A program made the translations under genes and the position numbers. From Cristatella mucedo (lineage: Eukaryota; Bryozoa; Phylactolaemata; Cristatellidae): a stretch of DNA of 64,000 nt. The DNA lies in NCBI GenBank assembly GCA_009760855.2, contig WPIO01000049.1, forward strand, positions 2,260,001 through 2,324,000, written 5' to 3'. The stretch's first letter is position 1. Each line of letters begins with the position of its first letter. The notes beneath the pieces are model-generated. The model searched no databases. It worked only from the letters and a program-made list of their open reading frames with translations, and was not told where the DNA came from. Below, piece by piece: positions 1-56,706 of this stretch.

Positions 1-136
1 GTCGACGAATCGGTGCTGACGCGGTGACAGACACCGTCGACGACAGACACTTGCATTAGCCAGGCAGACTCTCCCCGAGGACGGCAGGAGGCGAGTGCTC
101 GGCGAACCGTTCAGCTAACCTGAGTAGCCACCCTGT

Positions 137-210
137 GTGCATTAGCCCAGTGGTAAAATGCTAGCTCTGCAAACCCAGGTCGTAGATTCGAGCCCTGCCG
201 TGTAGGCAAT
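137..210 (+). mobile_element. tRNA-like SINE head
   Basis: GCATTAGCCCAGTGGTAAAA resembles an A box and AGATTCGAGCCC a B box about 40 bases later. No acceptor stem pairing was seen, so a tRNA-derived repeat is likelier than a tRNA gene. Confidence 0.4.
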
Positions 211-703
211 ACTGTAATGCCGGCTGCGAGCGAGGTGATAGCCGCCAACGGTCTTCCGCCGCTATGTAATCGAGTCTGCTGGATCGGCTGACCTTTACCT
301 TTTTTTCGCAGCGAGTGCTTACGCTGGTGGTACCGAAGCTAGCTAATGGCATAGCAGCTACCTTACATGCGGTAGCACTCCGGTCTCAGGCGTCGCTTAC
401 ATTTGTAGCCAATCGCAGAGCAACCCGCCTGTTATTTTGGGACTACTTCGGCTGGTAACGTATTTTTACGCTCATAAGTCGCACAAAAGTATAAGTGGTA
501 CCCTAATTTTATGGACACCATTTTTTGAATTTTTTTTATTAAAAAATATTACTGACGACATAGGTCATTTTACATTATTTGACTTGCAGTGTACCAAGTC
601 CTGGTTTATTTTTTTCGAAAAAATTGGGAAAAAGTGTGACTTATACTCGTAAAACTACGGTAATGTCAATAATAACAGTGCAACCCGTTTGTGACATTCG
701 CGT

Positions 704-705
704 AT

Positions 706-760
<55 letters not shown>

Positions 761-780
761 TATATATATGTATATATGTG
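704..780. repeat. (CA)n followed by (TA)n microsatellite
   Basis: CA run at about 704-730 passes directly into TA/GTATAT at 731-778. Confidence 0.95.
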
Positions 781-1554
781 CTCGCCAAGAACAGTTCTAG
801 ATTCGCCGACGGTCGCGTGTTTTACTTTTTAGCAAGACATTAATCACATTTATGGGACGCTTAGCAAGAGCCTCGAAACTTCTATGCTCATCTTTTATGC
901 CTCAATCATTCAACAGAGCAGTCGCCTTCCCGAAGAAGAAACTCGAACAGCGAAACTCCGATTTGGGCAGACACAGAGACATAGTCAAGGTGCTGCTGTC
1001 ACATGTCACACAACGGAGTGATGTTTTGAGTGATTCGTTCGTTCCCATTAGCTTTACTCCTCGTCGCTACATACACACTCGGCCTTTGACTGGGCGGTCG
1101 CGTGATGACACACGTCTGACACAGGGACAGCTACATTCAGGTCAGCTCCCAGGCATAGCTTCAGGTCAGACGTAATATACTAGCACAACTGACAAGACTA
1201 TGCGAGTGTATCCGATTCAGAGCCGGCAGAAGTTGCCAGCAAGGTGTGCAACTGGGCTAGCTCGCATGAGCTAGCCCAATGCCACAGACGTCTGAATATG
1301 CAAAGCTCCAGTCGAAATCTGAGTTTCGGGCGGGAGTTTATTGATTGGACAGGCATTTGCAGATTTTTAATGTTTATGGCACGAGCGAAAAGATGAAAGC
1401 GTTTCAAGCTTCTTGCAAGGCGCTGGATTTAGTGACGTCGTCGAACCCGGATCGTGAGCTATCGCAGCAGTAAACTTTTGCACAGCCGTAGGAAAACTGA
1501 CACCTAAGATTGAAACGTCTCACGGGCGGAAACATGAGGACCTGAGGCCAGAAC

Positions 1555-1680
1555 GTCACCCAGGCCGAAACATGTGATCTTAAGGCCGAAACGTCACGAC
1601 AGAAGGCCCGAGGCTGAAACGTCAAGGCCAAAGGCTCAGACGTTGAGGCCGAATCCTCAAGGCCGAAGCCAAAAAAAGAA
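1555..1680. repeat. Degenerate short tandem repeat
   Basis: AGGCCGAAACGTCA-like unit of roughly 14 bases in several imperfect copies. Confidence 0.6.
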
Positions 1681-2303
1681 TTCAGCGTTAGGCAATCGTG
1701 CCAGCGACCAAACACTGAGGCAGAAGATCTTTTTTCCAGTTGAGCACGACCAAGCAGGTCGGGTTACTGCACTGGCCTGACAGGCACCGTAGGCAGAAGT
1801 GGGGGCAACTTCACCACCAGCGCCTGACAAGCTTTGCTGGCAAGAAATGATTAGTACAGATCTGCCTTACGTGATTTATCGGCGCCAGGACAATGCTTAA
1901 AGCAGATAAACGACACAGCCAACCTCGCCGGGCGCCAGAGAGCCGGTGTCGTTCTGGCATTGTTCTGCCACAGCACTGAGCATCCGGACATTGCACGACA
2001 GAACAGGATTCAGCCCAGGAGTCGCAGACGTGCTGTATAATGTATAACACTTACAGCTGTCAATCGGCTCGGGTGGCACGTCCGGGTGCCGCCCGTGACG
2101 GTCAACAAGGGAAAGTACAAGGTCTCGCATCGCTACTCAACCCAGTGCGATGCGATGATCACAGACGGAGTGAATACACACTGCAGGCGCAGAATTAACC
2201 TTGACCGAACTGCAAGGGAGTCAAGGCAGCAAAGGAAGAGTGCGCAAAGTGGCAGTCACATCAAAGAAATTGAAGTCACATCAAAGAAATTGAAGTGACT
2301 CTC

Positions 2304-2350
2304 AAGACGACGGTGCTGCAGGCGCAGTGCACCTGCAGCACCGTCGTCTT
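2304..2350. repeat. Perfect 19-bp inverted repeat with 9-base loop
   Basis: AAGACGACGGTGCTGCAGG is followed after nine bases by its exact reverse complement. A direct duplication of a 21-mer (2257-2297) lies immediately before it. Confidence 0.95.
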
Positions 2351-2408
2351 TGCAGTGTGTCAACAGGCACAAACACGAGCACTCTTTCTGGTCAGATAAG
2401 CCTCGCCG

Positions 2409-2429
2409 CGCGCGCGCACGCACGCGCAC

Positions 2430-2475
<46 letters not shown>
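2409..2475. repeat. (CG)/(CA)n microsatellite
   Basis: Alternating purine-pyrimidine: CGCGCG run then CACGCA then (CA)n. Confidence 0.95.
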
Positions 2476-3019
2476 TCCGGCTCTGAGCGTTGATCGCGTT
2501 AGCTGTTGCTGATTTATCTGCTTCATATCTACCTCTACAATAAGCTAGGCTGGTCGGTCCGTCAGTCACTGACGGCACGTCTACATTTTGCCTCTGCTGC
2601 TGCATTTATTAGTGGGAATGCGATGGCACTGATGAGCTGATGGGTGCCAAAAAGGGGCGATTACATTGCCAACTTGCATACACAGGTACAGCCAAAACAG
2701 GACCTCTCAATTGTAATTGAACACTAACACGCTACAACTTGACACGCTGCAACTTGACAGGACTACTAATAAACTCGAAAGGGTTGCTCAAAGAATGGCC
2801 ACGGCACATTCCAGCAGCAGCTTGAGCTCTCTGCTCCCCTCCGATCCCCTAGGCCGTGCATCCTAAGCGACTTCTGACACGTCCACTTGGACCAGCAAAG
2901 TTGGCATATTGGAAAGCTGCCAGACCGAGCACGACCTAATGGAAGCTGGCCCTGCCTCACGCAAAGTAATGCTAGTAAGCAATGGGCATGCATAAATATG
3001 ATCTGCTCATAATTATAGT

Positions 3020-3115
3020 AATAACTTCTACATCGCCCCCCAGATAACTCAATCTCTTTCTAGGCACTTTACATTTGCTTCGAAGGAAGCATGACAGAAT
3101 GGTTAGTGGTAGGTA
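3020..3115 (-). mobile_element. LINE-B-related terminal fragment
   Basis: Antisense hairpin (CAGATAACTCAATCTCTTTC) and flanking 3' UTR downstream of ACOX3. Confidence 0.6.
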
Positions 3116-3893
3116 GCACGGGCCTCAATGACAACAAGGCTGGACCATGGTTAGAGGTGACACACACACACAAACGCACACAGCACGTGCACGATTCTTC
3201 TTGCAGGCATACAATGGATATTTGAGACACATTCAAAGATGGCCGGCACGGCCACAAGTTCTACCTACACGAAACTCAGAAGCGATTTGCTATCCGGGTG
3301 ACGAATAAGAACTCCAAGCTTGGTAGTTAGTGGGACAGGCTCACAAGCTAGGTCAACAGACACTCTGGCCAACCTTCCAAAGCAAAGTCGGAGTTGTCCA
3401 CGAATTTTCACCCATGCAGGCTAATTTCCAAATAAAGCCTGCGATTTTCGTTCGCCTTTTTGAACCCGTGAGTTTACATAGCAATACATTAGGAATACAA
3501 TATAAGCGAGCAGAAAGTAAGCCACACTTATATAGCTGACAACAAAGTGAAAAGCAAGCAACAGAGGAAGCCGCTCGGCCGAAAAACCACCGAAACTCAT
3601 TAGAAACTTTGCATACGACAGACTCTACAACAGGACGAGACTGACGAAGAAGAAGAAGCAGAAGCAGCACACGAGCATCACGTGCTGTCAAAGCTCAGCG
3701 AACGTCTCCCTTTTACGACATGGTCAAAAATAGAAAGAGGAACGAACGTATGATTGATTCAAGCACTTCGCGACCCAGGTCACGTGACACGGACGAAGTC
3801 CTTGCCCTACAGTAAGTCTGGCTGGGCTTATCACTAGGGCAGCAAACACTCGAGCCAGCATTAAATGTAATGAAAAGAATACTACGAGTCATT

Positions 3894-3990
3894 TCTATAG
3901 TGCCCAAAAAGAACCAAATCCCTATCCGAGCGCTTCACATATCCCGGAGGGCTCGAGCTCACGGCCTCGGTCGTCATAGGTTAGCATGCT
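3894..3990 (-). mobile_element. SINE-2 copy, diverged
   Basis: Retains the tail and the B box (GGGCTCGAGCTCACGGCCTC on the plus strand). The A-box end is lost. Downstream of ACOX3. Confidence 0.55.
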
Positions 3991-4069
3991 GAAATTTGCC
4001 GTGACCAACAGTGGTCATACGCACTGTGGCAGATGAGCACTGGTTGCTTTCACCTGCCTGCAAGAAGAA

Positions 4070-4165
4070 ATGCGCAAATAAGAGCTGGCCATAGCTGACA
4101 GCTCGAGCCCACGATCTCGGGTCGTGACGTTCCACCACCGCTCGGCTCAGATCCAGAGCCCAGAC
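4070..4165 (-). mobile_element. tRNA-like SINE head fragment
   Basis: The minus strand shows a B-box-like GGGCTCGAGCTG after a tRNA-like arm, but no tail hairpin. Probably a partial SINE-2 head. Confidence 0.35.
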
Positions 4166-4189
4166 GACGACGAGCCTCTGATGAATAAA

Positions 4190-4376
4190 TAAATAAATCC
4201 AAGCTGATTAAACAGCATCTTTTTGTATAGCGACAGAAGAGCCTTTGCGGCTATCACCACCGCTTGCAGTGGCGATAAAGGATCGCCCACCGCAGGAATC
4301 GAACCCACGACCTCGGGACTGAGGTCGTGAAAGCAACCGCCTTACCTGGTGTGCCATCACTGATCGCAAATAGAGG
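4190..4376 (-). mobile_element. SINE-1: tRNA-derived SINE
   Basis: The minus strand starts GTGATGGCACACCAGGTAAG (A-box region), then has a GGTTCGATTCC B box, a body with GCCACTGCAAGCGGTGGTGA (a short inverted repeat) and an AT-rich ATTTATTT end. The same family recurs at 18.6, 50.0 and 62.7 kb. Confidence 0.75.
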
Positions 4377-4562
4377 AGGAAGACGGTGGAGAGAGGTCGT
4401 GAGATGCAGTGGGTTCGACATCGCTCAATTTCGGAGCACACGAGTGCGCTGTTGCCGAGTGAAACCTCGAGCGCCACTCAACGCATTCTACTGTCAGCTG
4501 CTGGCCACCGCCACCTGTCGAAGCTGCCCAAAGGTGAAACTAGTTTTCACTGCAGTTCACTG

Positions 4563-4692
4563 ACAGAGGGTGAGAGAGCAGAGAGAGAAAGGGTGAGAGA
4601 GCAGAGAGAGAAAGGGTGAGAGAGCAGAGAGAGAAAGGGTGAGAGAGCAGAGCAGAGAAAGGGTGAGAGAGAGAGAGAGAGCAGAGAGAGCC
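4563..4692. repeat. About 23-bp purine-rich minisatellite
   Basis: GGGTGAGAGAGCAGAGAGAG-plus-AAA units, three near-identical copies then decay into (GA)n. Confidence 0.85.
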
Positions 4693-4821
4693 TTCATGCT
4701 ACCACCGAGTCGGCTGCCGAAAGTGCAGCCACTGCGGCCACAATCTAAACTGGCCAAGCTGCTGACATCGTCGTACATCTTCCACACTGCGCAAGCAAGC
4801 GAGCAAAGGGTCAATCAAAAA

Positions 4822-4827
4822 TTTATT
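4822..4827 (-). terminator. Candidate ACOX3 polyadenylation signal
   Basis: AATAAA on the minus strand about 450 bases past the ACOX3 stop codon. Spacing is reasonable for a 3' UTR end, but the hexamer alone is weak evidence. Confidence 0.35.
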
Positions 4828-5279
4828 GGCAAGCGATAAGTCCTGGTAGTAACCAACTTGACCGTTCTTTGACGAAAACCGGTATCGAGAGGTGATCGCA
4901 TGGCGAACGCGACGCTGCTGTGCAGCATGCAGCCAGCTAGCGAGCATCAAAGGTCGTGAACCGATGCAGGGCGCAGGCGCGAGCATCAAAACCGCGCGCT
5001 AGGGCACAAGAAGCTCCGACAGAATGAGCTGCCAGCGGCTCGCCGAAGAGCCGGCAAGCGGCCGACGAGCCGACATGTCTCGGAATGGCGCATTCTATCT
5101 CGCGCCGCACCACTAACAAGCAGCAATGGCAGCCAAGCAATTAGAGCTACACGCGGCAGCGCCTGCCGGCATGGGGCCGCGCTTGCTCGGAGGGCGGCAC
5201 TTGCGTGCGATTGCGTGCAGCTGGTAGAGTTGGACGTATGCATGCAGCGGCTAGCAGGCAGAAGACAGAAGCAGGACGA

Positions 5280-32153
<26,874 letters not shown>

Positions 32154-32726
32154 CAGTGACTGGCTCCGGCTCGGACTCGCCGCCGCTGGCCTCCGCCCCG
32201 ATCCGTCGACCGGCCGTCGACCTTGACCGGCTGGCCCAAAGTCTCATAGGTCTGGGACGTTGCCGGTCCAAGAGTACAAAAGTCATCCGAGCCCGTGCAC
32301 GAGTGAACGACGGTAGGACGTTCGGCTATTGTGGTTTTTGTTTTTCGCGTCAAAATCTCGAGTGGCGCTTCCGCACCTAGGACGTGCCCCGTTCGCTTGC
32401 GGCTCGTCAATCTGGGGCGGTTGGGAGGCGGGATACGTGGCGACTGTTGACCGCGATCACGTGCCTTAAGCGAAGGCCACGTGCTTCCTCCGTGCGAGTT
32501 ATGCAAGCCGCGTGCCTCGGCCGGACGGGATAGGTCGTCGGCAGGGCGCGGCTGGACGTGGCGTGTTCGAAAGAACCTTTACTGAATCGCAGGAACTTCT
32601 TACCCGCGGCGTCTAACATCAACCCGCAGATAGCTGACACGAGGAGTGCTTACACCCAGAGGCAAAAAATTCAACTCAAAACGGCGATTAGAGGCGTAGC
32701 GAGCGAGACCTTTTGGCACCCGGGGA

Positions 32727-32850
32727 CATAATAATAATAATAATAATAATAATGCACTTGATAAAGCGCCCCCAGAGAACTTGATCTCTCTCTAGGCGCT
32801 TTACATTTGCTGCAAAGGGAAATGCAATTGACAGGTGAGTAAAATCATGC
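32727..32850 (-). mobile_element. LINE-B terminal hairpin
   Basis: Antisense hairpin with an (ATT)8-like end at 32729-32753, beyond the ACOX3 5' end. Confidence 0.8.
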
Positions 32851-33039
32851 ATAGCTACAAATGCGCCCTCCCCCTGTCAAAAATGGCTGCATAATAGCTC
32901 CACCACGTTGGAAAAGCAAAAAACGCGCTAGCAGGCATATCAAGTCAGGAAATTTTTATTAATTGGAGTAAAGGTGCAAGGTAGTTATCGCAGATTTAAC
33001 TTAAGTGAATTTTCCTGGCCCTGAGCTTGGCAGGCTGGT

Positions 33040-34165
33040 CTGCTACAGTTTGAAAGTCTCTAAGCTTAACAAGGCCAAATCGGAGAGTCAATCTTACCCC
33101 GTTGATGCCCTCAGATAAGACAGGATTATCTTCAGCTTGCTAAAGGAGTGTTCGCAACCTGTAACCGATACAGCTTTGGCGAGAAGAACTTGCAAGGCAA
33201 CTCTCAAATTAGGTAGCACATCTTCACAACTGCCAATGAAAGAGATGAGTTGCTTTGGTGTCTCCAGTGCCAAGTCGTGACGCGTGCCATTAGGAGTTTT
33301 ACAGTCACATATTTCTTCGTCTAGCTCTGTCCCGTCAACTTTTGAACAATAGAAGCCTCAAAGATCTAGACATTGCTCGCGGAGTGTGGTCTGGTTAAGT
33401 ATCTTCAAAAGAATCTCAAATTTAGACGAGAAACCAACGTTGGTATCAAGATCTGTGAGCCGGGAAAACATAGTTTAATTTCTTGCCGGCGACATTCTAA
33501 GCTGTCCTTCATCATTCTTTAAATCTCCTCCTCTGCCGTGAGACCAATATCTTAAGAGAGTTCTCCAGGAATCCGTTTCCTTCGGCGGACTCTTCGTTTA
33601 GCTGCAACCCGCCCCCACACAATTCACATCTCCTTTTGGCATCTAGTAGTTATTCCTCACACAGATCCTCTCAAAGTTGTAAAAACTCAATCTCAAGAAG
33701 TGGAAGTCATAGCAGGCATCTCTGAAGTTCATTTTTGAATTCTGCAGTGTTTTCTGAACGCGGTCAATCCTCCTTAAGATGCTGTACCAAAATGGCAACA
33801 GAGCAAAAACTGTGATGTTCAAAAATACAATTCAGGAGACTGAAAGCATCACTTCTTCTTTCAAGTGTTCCATTTGTGCCCTCAGACAGTTGCTCCAAAC
33901 GACCTACAATGCTGTTCAGTCTGTTATAGATTGCGTTCACAGCCTACACTCTTGCACTCCACCTTTTGTGAAGTCACGTTTGACAATGAGGGCTAGGACA
34001 TTCTTCAGTTCTTCCCACCACAGAGTTAATGTTGAAAAGAATAAGTAGGTGCTCTCTGTCGTTCCAAAAATGGTGATGACAACGGAATCTTGATTTGCCG
34101 CACGAACTGCCAGGTTCGAGCTGTGGTTATCACAGTTTAAAAAAATGCGCCTTCTCATTTATGGG
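33040..34165 (-). pseudogene. Broken hAT-superfamily transposase (ZMYM-like)
   Basis: Reading 34158 downward, one open segment contains NCDNHSSNLAVRAA and FGTTESTYLFFSTLTLWWEEL, which matches the catalytic region of ZMYM-like hAT transposases. Near 33515-33600 the frame reads RRRKRIPGEL and GLTAEEEI, another conserved block. Near 33050-33210 the hAT dimerisation motif appears as CEHSFSKLKIILSYLRAS. Stops and frame changes lie between and within the blocks. No terminal inverted repeats were found. An inactive domesticated-type or dead element in the intergenic space between the two host genes. Confidence 0.75.
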
Positions 34166-34369
34166 TAGTATCCTCTTTTGGACAACTGCCAAGTGGCCAG
34201 GCATGGCTGCTACGTTGTTTTAGCACGGCCAGCTAAGTAAGCCTAGCTTGTATGGTCTAATTGTGAGTCAGTGCTCAGCCGCACTGCACTGGCTCGCTGC
34301 CCTTGATGCGACGCAGCAAGCCGAGATCGCCCTTGGCGCGACGCAGCCCATTTGTGGCAGCTCCAGTTG

Positions 34370-34617
34370 CCGACTATGGCACATCTTTTTCAGCGGTCCT
34401 GAACTGCTACTTCTATGCTACTCACTACCTCAACTGCTCTCCTAACTCTGCTATGCTTCCCACTTTCTCTTTGTTGCATGAGACGAAGTCTGTTGGCTAC
34501 CGAATGCGTACCGAAAGCCGCCTAGGCTGTGAGTGCGCTATACAAAACTCTCCTGCGTAACACCCACATGGTCTTTATGACTTTGTGGAGTTACTGACGG
34601 AGATACATTACATTAGC
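34370..34617 (+). mobile_element. LINE-A 3' fragment
   Basis: About 250 bases matching the extreme C-terminus (HETKSVGYRMRTESRLGC) and 3' UTR of LINE-A, ending in ATTACATT. Intergenic. Confidence 0.8.
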
Positions 34618-34619
34618 TA

Positions 34620-36330
34620 GGATGGGACGAGCGGCCGGGGAGGGCAGTTGTAACGCTGACGGAGAGGCGAGCGGCCGCGTGCTTGTGGCTGTGCTGCGAG
34701 CGCCAGCTCAATAAATGGTGATCGAAGCCCCCCCCCCCCCGCAGGGTTTCCGTACCGTCGCTCCTCTGCTGCCAGAGCATCAAGATATGGCACAGATACA
34801 AGATACAAGATACAAGACACAAGATACAGCTTGGTCCAGGTCTATTAGCATGCATAGCTAGCTCAGCCAGCAATAGTCAAGTCGATTGGAACGAGGACTT
34901 AAAATCAAGTTCGGTATTCTTGGATGATAAAGGTTTTAAAGAACAAACACGGTCCATTTTCCTTTTGGCGCCCCCTTGACCGTGGCCTTGGCGCCAGGGC
35001 CACATTTGTCACCTGCCCACCCTTTGCTACGCCTCTGGCTTGACCTCGAGCTTTGCGGAAATGTTGCCCCCAGTCATTTCATACTGGCCGACCTAGCTTA
35101 ACTTCCGTCGCCTGCGCCGGCCTATTCAGTTCCCGTTGTTGAATTTGCGCGGGCAGTTGCGCACAGCGAAAGATCGAGTCGGCAATACGGCAGGCAGTAT
35201 ATCAACGTACAAAGGAAGCCGCGAGAAAGCTCCTGACCATCATGGCCAATCCTGGCCCGGAGAACGCCAAAAAAGTGTACTATTGGGTCCGCTGTTCTTC
35301 TACGCTCACTTCCGCCGACGTAGTGGGCTATCGCGGAGCAGCGGACCCAACACCCGTTACACGTGCAGCCGCCGATCCTTCGCCGATCGCTGCCTTACCA
35401 GGAGCGAGCGTTTCGCCGGGCTTTGCAGAACTCGATCTAGCAGGTAGCCCAATACAGAGGCAGAAGCCACAAGTTTAGCTGACCCGCAACGCGTATGGGC
35501 GGACGCGCGTCGAACAGTTCATCTTCTGAACTTGGAAGAAGAGAAGGCTCGAGATGTCGTGACGACGCGAGAGGAGATATTAGTTTTCTGTCGCGCGGAG
35601 CCGGTCGGTGGCAGCGGTAGCGTTTGCTCCTCGCCCGCCCCCGTAGCGGGGCAGCGATCAGAGTCGCGCCCTATTTCTGCTACCGGACGGCTACCTAAGG
35701 TAGAATGGCGCCTGCATTCAAGTCAACACGCTGCGACCGAGCCACTGCGATTTTGCGCAATGCATTTTCGCTAACTGCGGGTTTAGCTCCAAAAGCTAGA
35801 AAATCTTGCTGGCCTTGCCACTTACAGAAAATATTTGCACCAAGAAATAAATACTGACGTCGCCACTGTTACTTTTAATTGACTCTACAAGCCCGATAGG
35901 GTGAGTTGTTTATCGAGCCTTCTTGCGCCCGCCCTCGGGGGGCCTGTAGGAATATCACATTAGATATGCCGTCTTTCGCTGGAATACTATTGGCGACTGA
36001 CGCTTCTGCTTTTGCGGATCCGATTTAAAATTAAACTTAATACAATTAAACTTAAATTAAAATTAAAATTAAAATTAAACTTACTAAAATTAAACTTAAA
36101 AGTTTAACTTACTGCATGAATTCTTACGTGTCATTTTCTCTCCTGCAGCACTTGATTTCTCACCGACTTGTGCTCGCCGTACTTCCATGGTATTTACTTT
36201 TTAACTCCCCCCTTGAGTCAGCTAAGCATGCCAAATTACTGTTTGAAGGTGACATGAATGTATGCAAGTGACTCTCAGCCGTATCCACAATTGATTCACA
36301 ACTGTTTTTCTGCCCGTCAAACTCCATTCG
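34620..36330. other. Intergenic stretch without recognised gene
   Basis: Open frames up to 103 codons at 35136-35478 show no recognisable motif. AT-rich (AATTAAACTT)-like repeats lie near 36030-36110. Confidence 0.4.
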
Positions 36331-36339
36331 CTATGGGGC

Positions 36340-36510
36340 ATAATGTATTCAGGAAATTGTTCGCACACGGATGGCAGCAAACTTCATTAAATTGAATGAC
36401 ATTAAAATTAATTGAATAGTTACTACAGAGTTAATGTTACCCATAAATCTAAAGCGCGACTCTCCAAATGGGCTCTGCCAGCTCATCTACCAGCCATCTC
36501 TTATGGCATC
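36340..36510 (+). mobile_element. LINE-B RT fragment
   Basis: The segment from TTCGCACACGGATGGCAGCA onward matches the post-YADD region of the 26.4 kb LINE-B copy, then decays. Intergenic. Confidence 0.55.
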
Positions 36511-36644
36511 TACATTAAATCTGTTACGTGCAGCGATCTGTTTGGCCTTATAAATGTTTTATTATTTATTTTATTATTGCTCCTAACGTGTATGTACAAA
36601 ACATCGTGAGCAAAATCAGTTTGAAAATTAAAGACGAGCTGTTG

Positions 36645-37160
36645 TAATAATAATAATGCACTCGATAAAGCGCCCTCAGAGAACTCAATCTCTCTCCAGG
36701 CGCTTTACATTTGCTGCGAAGGGAAATGCAATTGACTGGTGAGTAATATGATGCTTCATAAACAAACAAGATGAATAACATGGTTAGGAGTGACATGCAC
36801 AGGGTCAGTAAGCAAATGTGGTTAATGGCAGCATGCACAGTGTCAGCACGCAGAAGCACATCAAGGACTAATCACAGGGACCCACTAAATGCTGTCCTAA
36901 ATAGGTGTGTTTTTAAGTTCTTTTTAAATGTGGTCAGGTCAGGGGATGTTCTGACGCAGGTCGGGAGGGAGTTCCAGGCTTTGGGAGCATACGAACTAAA
37001 TGCACGGTCTCCAAAGGATTTGTGGTTTGTACGAGGTGTTTTTAGACTGTTGGATTCCGAAAAGCGGGTAGTACGATGCTTGGCCTGATGGGGGAGTATA
37101 TCTGAGAGATAGGCTGGAGCCAAAGCATAAAGTGACCTAAAATTGAGCGACAAAATCTTG
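36645..37160 (-). mobile_element. LINE-B 3' portion
   Basis: Minus-strand frame includes LAPAYLSDILPHQAKH and KSFGDRAFSSYAPKAWNSLP (LINE-B C-terminus), followed by the 3' UTR, hairpin and (ATT)n at 36645-36660. Confidence 0.85.
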
Positions 37161-37417
37161 AAGTCAATCCGTTCTTATACAAAATCAGCAGCTGTGAGCA
37201 CAAATAGATATCGGGATTTACCAGTGGTTGGTGACGACTTCAAGTACAACTGTTAAGCATGTTCTTTTTCATTTCCATTAAATTCACAATAGGCTCATCA
37301 ACAATAGCAATACTACTGCTACTAATAGGCTCTTTGAAAGTCAAAGGCACCAATGGTACACTGACCTACTTGAGTACCTTTAAAATGGGTCAAGCTATTC
37401 TTATCTACCTTCTCTCT

Positions 37418-37677
<260 letters not shown>

Positions 37678-37799
37678 ACTTAGGTCTTTTCAGAATCGCA
37701 GATGAGTCTAGCCAGCCGAGATCTCTGCAGAATTGGCGACAGTATCCCACGCCTATGCCCGTTAATCAATCAAGAAGCTGTTCATGACGGGTTCGTGCT

Positions 37800-39152
37800 A
37801 TGTCTTACAATTTAGTGTCACAGCTACTTAAAGATCGTTTTGCTGCCGCCCACCCGTAGGGAGAATTGGATAATTCCGCATTGACTCATGTTATCGGTAA
37901 CAGAGGGAAATTTGCATTATACAGAGGATCGCGCAACTCTACGCCCGCAGCGAAAGAAAAGCTGACGTAGCTCTTAACCAGTAACCTGCATACGCCTTTC
38001 ATATTTGAGCATTTGAATGCTTTCTGCTTATGCGGCAGACTTTGCGCTCTGGATTTACTGGAACCACTTACTACATCAACTTCTGAAATAATTCAGCCAC
38101 GGCAAAAAGCAATAATTTCATATCCAAATGTACAGCCATCGAGAGGACAATATCCACGGCACTGTCCAGCACAAAGGAATCTAAAACCCTCGGCGTCGAC
38201 CTCCACTTCCGCCGAGCCGTCGTGCTGTCCGGGTCCGCCGGGCCGTCGTGCCATCGATCATAGTTTCAACTTAACAACTTTCGAATCGCTGTCCATTTGA
38301 TAAATGAATCGATGCACATTTTTGAGCGAAAACTAGGCGGAAAACTGCTGCCATTACGCCTGCGGTGGTAGACTACTCATCAGCGTGTCCGCTGCATGTC
38401 TCGCGCATGTCCAGCCAGGCAAGTGGGAGTGAGTCCCGCCAACGGTCCGCCGCTGCGTCCTCGGCAGCCCGCCGCAGAGGGCTTTCGAAATGTGCGCCTG
38501 GCCACCGGGCTGAAGTCGCAGGCAAAGCGTACATTTCAAAGGGTACAACGATCGCAGGCGGTCGGGTCGCGGGACTCCGCGTAGAAAGAGAAGTGTACTG
38601 CGCAATGGTACCGCTTGTCGCGAGCGATAAGCAGTCGCGCGTGCAGCCCTGGCCCTGCCGGTCGCGCGGGTACACGCCTAGTTGCAACTCATTGTCAAGG
38701 GCCTCGTTTAATTCGAAATATGAAGAAGAAAGATTTCCACACGCTTCATTAATGACTCGGCAATGCTCGTGGCTGTATGCGTCGTCTGAAGCGCTGCGAA
38801 TTCAGCGTGGGTGGCGTGACCGCGCATGCGCGTGGGGTTTCCTCACAGCTGTCGAGCGAGGTCTACCGGGCCGCCAGGTACTCATTAGCCTCTGCAGCTT
38901 CTGGCGCGCGCAACCGGCTCGCAATCGTTCCGAACGGGCGCGCATCGCAACCGGAAGCGACGGCCGACCGGCCGGCCAATCCTTACCTCGCGGCTCGCTC
39001 TTTGAGCGGCGCAGCGGTGCGGTGCGCGCTGGCTGGCTTCGCGGACTGAGTTAAAGTGAAAGCAGGAAAACAGGTGTGCAGAGAAATCGGCGATCGGCGG
39101 CGCAGCAGACGAGCGCGACGACGAGGCGGCCGTCATTCGGTCGCATCGCCAG
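37800..39152. other. Sequence downstream of the channel gene
   Basis: GC content rises toward the channel 3' end. Open frames here (for example 38365-39054 plus strand) have no recognisable domain. ATTAAA on the minus strand at 38707-38712 is a weak polyadenylation candidate. Confidence 0.35.
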
Positions 39153-39197
39153 CAGCCGCTTCTTCTGCGCGCGCGCGGGCCGCAGAAGAAGCGGCTG
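39153..39197. repeat. Perfect 17-bp inverted repeat with 11-base loop in channel 3' UTR
   Basis: CAGCCGCTTCTTCTGCG and its exact reverse complement, 100 bases past the channel stop codon. Confidence 0.95.
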
Positions 39198-39296
39198 TTG
39201 TTTTCGCGTCGCCGCAGAGCCGCTTTCTGCCGATGGGCAATGAGAAGCGGTGCGAGATGAGAAGCATTGTGGGAAGCTATTTCGCGGACAGCGGAG

Positions 39297-56706
<17,410 letters not shown>

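Noticed and set aside
137-210. tRNA gene
   Set aside because: A- and B-box-like sequences are present, but no paired acceptor stem or cloverleaf could be drawn; a SINE head is likelier.
1253-1278. 11-bp inverted repeat TGGGCTAGCTC with 4-base loop
   Set aside because: Real, but short enough to occur by chance in 64 kb; not reported as a finding.
38365-39054. 229-codon plus-strand open frame
   Set aside because: Composition-driven in GC-rich DNA downstream of the channel, with no recognisable domain or splice context.
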